Below, piece by piece: positions 57,821 to 64,000 of a stretch of 64,000 bases of DNA (its first letter is position 1; every line of letters starts with the position of its first letter). The translations under genes and the position numbers were made by a program. The notes under the pieces were generated by a model, which was given only the letters and a program-made list of their open reading frames with translations, was not told the origin of the DNA and did no database searches. This stretch comes from Streptomyces albus subsp. albus (lineage in GTDB: Bacteria; Actinomycetota; Actinomycetes; Streptomycetales; Streptomycetaceae), in NCBI RefSeq assembly GCF_000719865.1, contig NZ_JOID01000020.1, forward strand, positions 47,429 through 111,428, read 5' to 3'.

Positions 57821-58921
57821 ATGACGACGCCCACGATCGAGCTCAAGCCCTCCTCGCATCCGCTGCCCGACGCGGAACGTGAGGCGATCCTGGCCAACCC
57901 CGGCTTCGGCCGCCACTTCACCGACAACATGGTGACGATCAAGTGGACCGAGGGCCGCGGCTGGCACGACGCCGAACTCGTCCCCTACGCGCCGCTCTCC
58001 CTCGACCCGGCCAATATGACGCTGCACTACGCGCAGACCATCTTCGAGGGACTGAAGGCCTACCGGCAGCCCGACGGCTCCGTCGCCACCTTCCGCCCCG
58101 AGGCCAACGCCGAGCGCTTCCGCGCCTCCGCCCGCCGCATCGCCATGCCGGAACTGCCCACCGAGCTGTTCCTCGCCGCCGTCGACGCCCTCATCACCCA
58201 GGACAGGGCCTGGGTGCCCGGCACGGGCGAGCAGTCCCTCTACATCCGGCCGTTCATGTTCGCCACCGAGGTCGGCCTCGGTGTCCGTCCCGCGAACGAG
58301 TACCTGTTCCTCGTCATCGCCTCGCCCGCCGGCGCCTACTTCCCCGGCGGTGTGAAGCCCGTCTCCGTCTGGCTCTCCGAGGAGTACGTCCGGGCCGCCC
58401 CCGGCGGCACCGGCGCCGCCAAGGCCGGCGGCAACTACGCCGCCTCCCTCGTCGCCCAGGCGCAGGCCGCCGAGCAGGGCTGCGACCAGGTGGTCTGGCT
58501 GGACGCCATCGAGCGCCGCTGGATCGAGGAGATGGGCGGCATGAACCTGTACTTCGTGCACGGCGGCCCGGACGGCAAGCGCCGTATCACCACCCCCGAG
58601 CTCTCCGGCTCCCTTCTGCCCGGCATCACCCGCGCCTCCCTGCTGCGGATCGCCGCCGACCTCGGTTACGAGGTCGCCGAGGAGCGCATCTCCGTGGAGG
58701 ACTGGCGCAGCGGCAACGCCGACGGCTCCCTGACCGAGGTCTTCGCCTGCGGCACCGCCGCCGTCATCACGCCCGTCGGCTCGGTGAAGTCCGCCCGCGG
58801 CAACTGGACCGTCGGGAACGGCGAACCCGGCGAGGTCACCATGCAGCTCCGCAAGGCCCTCCTCGACGTCCAGACCGGCGCGGCCCCCGACCCGCACCAG
58901 TGGATGCACCGCGTCTGCTGA
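57821..58921 (+). CDS. ilvE: Branched-chain amino acid aminotransferase
   Basis: A 366-residue PLP fold-type IV aminotransferase. PLP Lys201 is in [58 protein letters not shown] and [14 protein letters not shown] are family hallmarks. It performs the last step to Leu, Ile and Val. It sits between leuB and cimA; a terminator hairpin follows at 58958. Confidence 0.96.
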   Translation: MTTPTIELKPSSHPLPDAEREAILANPGFGRHFTDNMVTIKWTEGRGWHDAELVPYAPLSLDPANMTLHYAQTIFEGLKAYRQPDGSVATFRPEANAERFRASARRIAMPELPTELFLAAVDALITQDRAWVPGTGEQSLYIRPFMFATEVGLGVRPANEYLFLVIASPAGAYFPGGVKPVSVWLSEEYVRAAPGGTGAAKAGGNYAASLVAQAQAAEQGCDQVVWLDAIERRWIEEMGGMNLYFVHGGPDGKRRITTPELSGSLLPGITRASLLRIAADLGYEVAEERISVEDWRSGNADGSLTEVFACGTAAVITPVGSVKSARGNWTVGNGEPGEVTMQLRKALLDVQTGAAPDPHQWMHRVC

Positions 58922-58957
58922 CAGCCGCGGGTCCCGGTGCGGGGCGCGACCGGCCCG

Positions 58958-58992
58958 ACCGCCGGTGGCACGGATGCCGTGCCACCGGCGGT
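58958..58992 (+). terminator. Hairpin terminator after ilvE
   Basis: Perfect 16-bp arms (58958-58973, 58977-58992) with a 3-nt loop, 37 bases after the ilvE stop. Confidence 0.75.
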
Positions 58993-59060
58993 TTCCGGAC
59001 AACTGCCCGCATCCTGAGACAGTAGGGAGCGCCGGGGCGCGGATGTGCCAGACTGCCCCC

Positions 59061-59111
59061 GTGCTCTCGTTCGCCACGATTATTGGCAGCAGGCGCGCCG
59101 GTCCGCAGTGA
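59061..59111 (+). CDS. cimA leader peptide with two Ile codons
   Basis: A 16-residue peptide, MLSFATIIGSRRAGPQ, starting GTG. Its two Ile codons are consecutive ATT ATT, which are very rare in this genome. It lies 58 bases before an intrinsic terminator in front of the citramalate synthase gene. CAGACT at 59049 ends six bases before the GTG, so the leader mRNA may begin right at the peptide start. The layout is that of a classical Ile attenuator. Confidence 0.75.
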   Translation: MLSFATIIGSRRAGPQ

Positions 59112-59168
59112 CCGCTGAACCGCAGCAGAACGGCGGCAGCGGACACCGTGTCCCAGGACCCGCGCGCA

Positions 59169-59194
59169 GACCTCTCGCACCCGCGAGAGGTTTT
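59169..59194 (+). terminator. Attenuator terminator in the cimA leader
   Basis: CCTCTCGC (59169-59176), ACCC loop, GCGAGAGG (59181-59188), then TTTTTT (59189-59194). A textbook intrinsic terminator, rare in Streptomyces, between the leader peptide and cimA. Confidence 0.88.
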
Positions 59195-59263
59195 TTCGTT
59201 TTCCGGCCCACCCCATGCCGGTACACGGAGCGCGGGGATCAGTGGAGGACGGTGGAACCGGTT

Positions 59264-59286
59264 CCCCCCTGCCCCTCGCAGGGGGG
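59264..59286 (+). other. Second hairpin in the cimA leader
   Basis: CCCCCCTGC (59264-59272), a 5-nt loop and GCAGGGGGG (59278-59286) form a perfect stem 43 bases before the cimA ATG. It may affect translation or be part of an antiterminator. Confidence 0.6.
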
Positions 59287-59328
59287 ATCCCAGGTAGACC
59301 GAGATCCCGACAGGAGTTCGGAAGAGTC

Positions 59329-60948
59329 ATGACGGACGCAAGCGGCCCCGCTCCGGGGGACGACAGTTTCCACGTCTTCGACACCACGCTGCGCGACGGA
59401 GCGCAGCGCGAGGGCATCAATCTCACCGTCGCCGACAAGCTGAAGATCGCGCGGCATCTGGACGACTTCGGTGTGGGGTTCATCGAGGGCGGCTGGCCCG
59501 GCGCCAACCCGCGGGACACGGAGTTCTTCCAGCGCGCCCGCGAGGAGATCGACTTCCGGCACGCGCGGCTCGTCGCCTTCGGTGCCACCCGCAAGGCGGG
59601 CGTACGGGCGGAGGACGACCCGCAGTTGAGGGCCCTGCTGGACTCCGGCGCCCCGGTGGTCACGCTGGTCGCCAAGTCCCACGACCGCCATGTCGAGCTG
59701 GCCCTGCGCACCAGCCTCGACGAGAACCTGGCGATGATCCGGGACACCGTCGCCCATCTGCGGGCCGAGGGCCGGCGGGTCTTCCTCGACTGCGAGCACT
59801 TCTTCGACGGCTACCGCGCCAACCCGGGCTACGCCAAGCAGGTCGTCCGCACGGCGTACGAGGCGGGGGCCGACGTGGTCGTGCTCTGCGACACCAACGG
59901 CGGGATGCTGCCGGCGCAGATCCAGGCCGTCGTGGCCACCGTCCTGGCCGACACCGGGGCGCGGCTGGGCATCCACGCCCAGGACGACACCGGCTGCGCG
60001 GTGGCCAACACCCTGGCCGCCGTGGACGCGGGCGCCACCCACGTCCAGTGCACCGCCAACGGTTACGGCGAGCGGGTCGGCAACGCCAACCTCTTCCCGG
60101 TCGTCGCCGCTCTGGAGCTCAAGTACGGGCGCCGGGTCCTGCCCCCGGGGGCGCTGGCGGAGATGACCCGCATCTCGCACGCCATCGCGGAGGTCGTCAA
60201 CCTCACCCCCTCCACCCATCAGCCCTACGTGGGGGTCTCCGCCTTCGCGCACAAGGCCGGTCTGCACGCCTCGGCGATCAAGGTGGATCCGGATCTCTAC
60301 CAGCACATCGACCCGGAACTGGTCGGCAACACCATGCGGATGCTGGTCTCCGACATGGCCGGCCGCGCCTCCATCGAGCTCAAGGGCAAGGAACTGGGCA
60401 TCGACCTCGGCGGCGACCGCGATCTGATCGCCCGGGTCGTGGACCGCGTCAAGGAACGGGAGCTCGCCGGCTACACGTACGAGGCGGCCGACGCGTCCTT
60501 CGAACTGCTGCTCCGGGCCGAGGTGGACGGCCGGGCCCGCCGCCACTTCCGCACGGAGTCCTGGCGGGCCATCGTCGAGGACCGGCCGGACGGCACCCAC
60601 GCCAACGAGGCCACCGTGAAGCTGTGGGCCAAGGGGGAGCGGATCGTCGCGACCGCCGAGGGCAACGGCCCGGTGAACGCCCTGGACCGGGCGCTCCGGG
60701 TGGGCCTGGAGCGGATCTACCCGCAGCTGGCCGGAATGGAGCTCGTCGACTACAAGGTGCGGATCCTGGAGGGCCGGCACGGCACCGGGTCCACTACGCG
60801 GGTCCTGGTCACCACCCAGGACAGCGAGGGGGAGTGGTCCACCGTGGGTGTCGCCGACAACGTCATCGCGGCGTCCTGGCAGGCCCTGGAGGACGCGTAC
60901 ACCTACGGCCTGCTGCGGGCGGGCGTGGAGCCCGCGGAGGAGCTGTAG
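59329..60948 (+). CDS. cimA: Citramalate synthase (LeuA-like)
   Basis: A 539-residue DRE-TIM metallolyase: HVFDTTLRDGAQREGINLTV, FIEGGWPGANPRD, VVLCDTNGGMLPAQI, GIHAQDDTGCAVANTLAAV, CTANGYGERVGNANLF. The C-terminal domain (ASFELLLRAEVDGR, GPVNALDRALRVGLE, TRVLVTTQDS) is the LeuA dimer domain that binds end-product inhibitor. Citramalate synthase (TIGR00977-type) makes citramalate from pyruvate and acetyl-CoA for isoleucine, but close paralogues are annotated as 2-isopropylmalate synthase. The Ile-Ile leader upstream favours the isoleucine role. The ATG at 59329 has GGAAGAG just before it. Confidence 0.88.
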   Translation: MTDASGPAPGDDSFHVFDTTLRDGAQREGINLTVADKLKIARHLDDFGVGFIEGGWPGANPRDTEFFQRAREEIDFRHARLVAFGATRKAGVRAEDDPQLRALLDSGAPVVTLVAKSHDRHVELALRTSLDENLAMIRDTVAHLRAEGRRVFLDCEHFFDGYRANPGYAKQVVRTAYEAGADVVVLCDTNGGMLPAQIQAVVATVLADTGARLGIHAQDDTGCAVANTLAAVDAGATHVQCTANGYGERVGNANLFPVVAALELKYGRRVLPPGALAEMTRISHAIAEVVNLTPSTHQPYVGVSAFAHKAGLHASAIKVDPDLYQHIDPELVGNTMRMLVSDMAGRASIELKGKELGIDLGGDRDLIARVVDRVKERELAGYTYEAADASFELLLRAEVDGRARRHFRTESWRAIVEDRPDGTHANEATVKLWAKGERIVATAEGNGPVNALDRALRVGLERIYPQLAGMELVDYKVRILEGRHGTGSTTRVLVTTQDSEGEWSTVGVADNVIAASWQALEDAYTYGLLRAGVEPAEEL

Positions 60949-60961
60949 CGCCGCGGCGGAA

Positions 60962-61001
60962 CACCCGCGCCCCGGCCGGATGGTTCCGGCCGGGGCGGGT
61001 G
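60962..61001. terminator. Bidirectional hairpin between cimA and YceI
   Basis: The arms at 60962-60979 and 60986-61001 pair over 16 bp with a 2-nt bulge, between two convergent genes. Confidence 0.7.
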
Positions 61002-61051
61002 CGGGGGAGGGGGTACGAGGCCGCGCCGCCCGGGAGCGGCACGGGGCGGGA

Positions 61052-61711
61052 TCAGGCGGCGGGCCCGGCCGGCGCGGTCTTGACCGCCGAGATGTCGAAG
61101 GTCAGCTTCACCTTGTCGCCGACGAGGACACCGCCGGCCTCCAGGGCCGCGTTCCAGGTCAGGCCCCAGTCGGAGCGCAGGATCTGCGTGCTGCCCTCGA
61201 AGCCGACGCGCTCGTTGCCGTAGACGTCCGTGGCGGCGCCGTTGAATTCCAGGTCGATGGAGAGCGGGCGGGTGACGTCCTTGATGGTGAGGTCCCCGGT
61301 GACGCGGTAGACGTCCTCGCCCACCGGCTCCACGGCGGTGCTGCGGAAGGTCATCAGGGGAAAGGCCTCCGCGTCGAAGAAGTCGCCACCGACGAGGTGC
61401 TGGTCGCGGTCCTTGTTGCCGGTGTCCACACTGGCGATCCGCACCTCGACCGAGGCGGTGGAGCGGGCCGGGTCGGAACCGTCGAGACGCAGCCGGCCCT
61501 CGTGGTCGCCGAAGGAGCCGCGCACATTGGTCACCATCGCGTGCCGCACGGTGAAGGCGATGTCGCTGTGGGCGGGGTCGATGGTGTAGTCGCCGGTCAG
61601 GGCGGCGAGGCCGGGAGCGGCCGGAGGGGTGGCGGTCGCGGTGCCGGCGGTCGTGGTGGCGGTCGTGGCGCTTTCGGTGCTGCGGGTGCTCTTGCGGGTG
61701 AACAGAGCCAT
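61052..61711 (-). CDS. YceI family protein
   Basis: A 219-residue YceI-domain protein, a lipocalin-like barrel that binds polyisoprenoid lipids: LTGDYTIDPAHSDIAFTVRHAM, VRGSFGDHEGRLRL, ASVEVRIASVDTGNKDRDQHL, FPLMTFRSTAV and VTGDLTIKDVTRPLSID. About 50 Thr/Ser/Ala-rich residues precede the domain and there is no signal peptide. The ATG at 61711 follows GAGGAGGAG. Relatives are often linked to isoprenoid quinone or oxidative-stress protection, and often sit near MarR regulators, though none is in this window. Confidence 0.9.
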   Translation of the reverse strand: MALFTRKSTRSTESATTATTTAGTATATPPAAPGLAALTGDYTIDPAHSDIAFTVRHAMVTNVRGSFGDHEGRLRLDGSDPARSTASVEVRIASVDTGNKDRDQHLVGGDFFDAEAFPLMTFRSTAVEPVGEDVYRVTGDLTIKDVTRPLSIDLEFNGAATDVYGNERVGFEGSTQILRSDWGLTWNAALEAGGVLVGDKVKLTFDISAVKTAPAGPAA

Positions 61712-61776
61712 GGCTCCTCCTCGGCTGGAATCAGGACGGGATGGCGTCCGATGTTGTTTATCGTTCAACAAGTTCG

Positions 61777-61805
61777 ACTGTAGAGGGTGATGGTTCAAAG
61801 TTCAA
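61777..61805 (-). promoter_or_regulatory. YceI promoter
   Basis: On the minus strand TTGAAC (61805-61800) and TACAGT (61782-61777) are spaced by 17 bp, near-consensus. A GTTCAA repeat in the spacer and TTGTT-TATCGTTC-AACAA (61754-61771) at the expected start suggest a repressor site. Confidence 0.7.
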
Positions 61806-61999
61806 GTACCACTCCCGGCCGGTCCGCCGTGGCCGGTCCGTCGGTGCCTCTTTGTGGGAACCCCACATCCCAGGGGCGCGGCAGTAGTCGAGGGCCGGCG
61901 TGACAAGACCGGTTCTGTCCAAGCCGGCCAGGAATTGGCGGTGGAGACTGTGTGGAATCTACGGGCGGTTTCGCGGACCGGGTTTCGTAGGGTCGATAC

Positions 62000-63583
62000 A
62001 TGACCCTTCTGGACGAGACGCCACCCGAGGCGAGCGATGCCCGTGGGCGGGTGGCCGAACTGCGCGCCATCCGCGAGCAGGTCCGGCGCGGCCCGAGCGA
62101 CCGGGCCACCGAGGCACAGAAGGCCAAGGGCAAGCTGACCGCCCGCGAGCGGATCGACCTCCTCCTGGACGAGGGCTCCTTCAACGAGGTGGAGCCGCTG
62201 CGCCGGCACCGGGCCACGGGCTTCGGCCTGGAGGCCAGGCGCCCGTACACCGACGGCGTCATCACCGGCTGGGGGACCGTGGAGGGCCGGACGGTCTTCG
62301 TCTACGCCCACGACTTCCGCATCTTCGGCGGCGCGCTGGGCGAGGCCCACGCCACCAAGATCCACAAGATCATGGACATGGCCATCGCCGCCGGAGCGCC
62401 GCTGGTCTCCCTGAACGACGGCGCCGGCGCCCGGATCCAGGAGGGCGTCAGCGCCCTCGCCGGCTACGGAGGCATCTTCCAGCGGAACACCCGCGCCTCC
62501 GGCGTGATCCCGCAGATCTCGGTGATGCTCGGCCCCTGCGCCGGCGGCGCGGCCTACAGCCCCGCCCTCACCGACTTCGTCTTCATGGTCCGCGAGACCT
62601 CGCAGATGTTCATCACCGGCCCGGACGTCGTCCGTGCCGTGACCGGCGAGGAGATCAGCCAGAACGGCCTCGGCGGCGCCGATGTGCACGCCGAGACCTC
62701 AGGGGTGTGCCACTTCGCGTACGACGACGAGGAGACCTGCCTCCACGAGGTCCGCTACCTGCTGTCACTGCTGCCGCAGAACAACCGGGAGAACCCGCCC
62801 GCGGCGCACTCCGACGACCCGGCCGACCGGCGCGGCGAGGCCCTGCTCGACCTGGTCCCGGCCGACGGCAACCGCCCGTACGACATGCGCAAGGTCATCG
62901 AGGAGCTCGTCGACGACGGCGAGCTGCTGGAGGTCCACGAGCGCTGGGCCACCAACGTCATCGTGGCGCTGGCCCGCCTCGACGGCCAGGTCGTCGGTGT
63001 CATCGCCAACCAGCCGCAGTCCCTCGCGGGCGTGCTGGACATCGAGGCCAGCGAGAAGGCCGCGCGCTTCGTCCAGATGTGCGATGCCTTCAACATCCCG
63101 CTGCTGACCCTGCTGGACGTCCCCGGCTTCCTTCCGGGCGTCGCCCAGGAGCACGGCGGCATCATCCGGCACGGCGCCAAGCTGCTCTACGCGTACTGCA
63201 ACGCCACCGTTCCGCGGATCTCGGTGATCCTGCGGAAGGCGTACGGCGGCGCGTACATCGTGATGGACAGCCAGTCCATCGGGGCCGACCTCACCTACGC
63301 CTGGCCGACCAACGAGATCGCCGTCATGGGCGCCGAGGGCGCCGCGAACGTCGTCTTCCGCAAGCAGATCGCCGACTCCGAGGACCCCGAGGCCATGCGG
63401 GCCGCGATGGTCAAGGAGTACAAGGCCGAGCTGATGCACCCCTACTACGCCGCCGAGCGCGGCCTGGTCGATGACGTCATCGACCCGGCCGAGACCCGCG
63501 AGGTGCTCATCCGGTCCCTGGCCATGCTGCGGACCAAGCACGCCGACCTGCCCTCCCGCAAGCACGGCAACCCGCCGCAGTAA
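62000..63583 (+). CDS. accB: Acyl-CoA carboxylase carboxyltransferase beta subunit (AccB type)
   Basis: A 527-residue carboxyltransferase: KGKLTARERIDLLLDEGSF, VYAHDFRIFGGALGEAHA, SLNDGAGARIQEGV, GPCAGGAAYSPALTDFVF, DVPGFLPGVAQEHGGII, and GGAYIVMDSQSIGADL. Residue 420 in GGAYIVM is Ile. In S. coelicolor Ile here marks AccB (acetyl-CoA carboxylase), while Asp marks PccB (propionyl-CoA only), as I recall from published mutants. With a biotinylated alpha subunit encoded elsewhere and the following epsilon subunit, it makes malonyl-CoA and related extender units. TAGGGT at 61988 ends six bases before the ATG, suggesting a leaderless transcript. Confidence 0.93.
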   Translation: MTLLDETPPEASDARGRVAELRAIREQVRRGPSDRATEAQKAKGKLTARERIDLLLDEGSFNEVEPLRRHRATGFGLEARRPYTDGVITGWGTVEGRTVFVYAHDFRIFGGALGEAHATKIHKIMDMAIAAGAPLVSLNDGAGARIQEGVSALAGYGGIFQRNTRASGVIPQISVMLGPCAGGAAYSPALTDFVFMVRETSQMFITGPDVVRAVTGEEISQNGLGGADVHAETSGVCHFAYDDEETCLHEVRYLLSLLPQNNRENPPAAHSDDPADRRGEALLDLVPADGNRPYDMRKVIEELVDDGELLEVHERWATNVIVALARLDGQVVGVIANQPQSLAGVLDIEASEKAARFVQMCDAFNIPLLTLLDVPGFLPGVAQEHGGIIRHGAKLLYAYCNATVPRISVILRKAYGGAYIVMDSQSIGADLTYAWPTNEIAVMGAEGAANVVFRKQIADSEDPEAMRAAMVKEYKAELMHPYYAAERGLVDDVIDPAETREVLIRSLAMLRTKHADLPSRKHGNPPQ

Positions 63584-63606
63584 CGGCAGTCACGGAGAGA
63601 ACACCC

Positions 63607-63819
63607 ATGAACGCAGCCAACTTCCTGCGCGTCGAGAAGGGCCAGGCCGGCCCCGAGGAGCTGGCCGCCCTCACCGCCGTCCTGCTCGCCCGGGCCACGG
63701 CGCCGGCCCACCACGGCCCGCGCCGCCACGCCCCGGCCCGTCCGCACCGCACGGCGCCCCGCTGGCACCGCCCGGAGCGCGGCCCCGGCTTCCGGGCGCC
63801 GCACAGCTGGCAGGGCTGA
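63607..63819 (+). CDS. accE: Acyl-CoA carboxylase epsilon subunit
   Basis: A 70-residue protein: FLRVEKGQAGPEELAALTAVLLARATA is the conserved epsilon-subunit helix, followed by an Arg/His/Pro-rich tail with WHRPERGPGFRAPHSWQG, the usual C-terminal Trp-containing end. It stabilises the AccB/PccB hexamer and raises activity. The ATG follows GGAGAG, 23 bases after the accB stop; one operon. Confidence 0.93.
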   Translation: MNAANFLRVEKGQAGPEELAALTAVLLARATAPAHHGPRRHAPARPHRTAPRWHRPERGPGFRAPHSWQG

Positions 63820-63894
63820 GAACGGCGCGCCGGGGCGGCCGAGCGGCCGCCACCGGACGCGCGGCGCCACGACACCCACGGCTCCCACGGCGGG

Positions 63895-63928
63895 CCCCCC
63901 CCCCCCCCCCCCCGCCCCCCCCCCCCCC
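63895..63928. repeat. Long C homopolymer
   Basis: 19 Cs (63895-63913), one G, then 14 Cs (63915-63928), flanked by GGG. Runs of this length are rare even in Streptomyces and are prone to sequencing or assembly errors, so length is not certain. Confidence 0.85.
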
Positions 63929-64000
63929 GGGCCCGCCCCCGGGGCGCGCGCCCCGCCCCGGAACCCCGCCGTTCGTCGCGTTCCCCCGCACCGCCGGTCC

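Larger units (their letters stand above)
58922..59328. other. Long cimA leader region
   Basis: 407 bp with no ordinary gene but much regulatory structure: the ilvE terminator, a leader peptide (59061-59111), an intrinsic terminator (59169-59194) and a further hairpin (59264-59286) close to cimA. Confidence 0.7.

Overview
The window is a very GC-rich piece of an actinobacterial chromosome, almost certainly Streptomyces. The gene order mnmA - MetE-like - ligA - rmdB-like - gatC/gatA/small gene/gatB - LuxR - GGDEF/EAL - ilvB/ilvN/ilvC - serA - proline catabolism - leuB - ilvE - cimA - accB/accE is the one I remember from the Streptomyces core (the SCO5486-SCO5536 stretch of S. coelicolor). All assignments come from reading the sequence; no database was searched.

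Region by region. 1-5.9 kb: the end of a cysteine desulfurase, a short UvrA-like ABC ATPase, an iron-sulfur photolyase-family protein on the other strand, and a Tat-type N-acetylmuramoyl-L-alanine amidase. 6.4-7.6 kb: mnmA, with a 24-bp tandem repeat upstream. 7.6-14.6 kb: an accessory island. It holds a Phd/RelE-type toxin-antitoxin pair under a leaderless promoter covered by a perfect inverted repeat, an AAA ATPase broken by a one-base frameshift, a WhiJ/AbaA-type cluster (XRE-DUF5753 regulator, three DUF397 proteins, divergent RsbW-like kinase), and a patch of roughly 50 % GC with four tandem genes for related two-helix membrane microproteins. 14.6-22.3 kb: DUF427, SDR, MetE-like protein, ligA and a GGDEF-EAL protein (RmdB-like). 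22.7-26.2 kb: gatC-gatA-small membrane protein-gatB. 26.6-36.7 kb: MMPL transporter, small proteins, a large LuxR-type ATPase regulator, a PQQ-type sugar dehydrogenase lipoprotein, an aldo/keto reductase and a 2-hydroxyacid dehydrogenase.

36.9-45.7 kb: a second GGDEF protein with a degenerate EAL domain, then ilvB-ilvN-ilvC and serA. 45.7-56 kb: epoxide hydrolase with a divergent WYL regulator, PucR regulator with divergent proline dehydrogenase and pruA, and a large secreted phosphodiester glycosidase/metallophosphatase. 56.2-64 kb: leuB, ilvE, cimA, YceI, and the acyl-CoA carboxylase genes accB and accE.

How the parts work together. ilvB/N/C, ilvE, leuB and cimA supply much of branched-chain amino acid synthesis. 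Two of these units carry classical attenuators: short leader peptides with rare Ile/Val/Leu codons followed by a hairpin and six Ts, before ilvB (Ile, Val and Leu codons) and before cimA (two consecutive ATT Ile codons). Divergent regulator/target pairs (WYL-epoxide hydrolase, PucR-proline dehydrogenase) each carry a clear inverted repeat between them. Strong hairpin terminators separate most transcription units. The parts least explained by known biology are the low-GC cluster of four membrane microproteins and the cimA leader.
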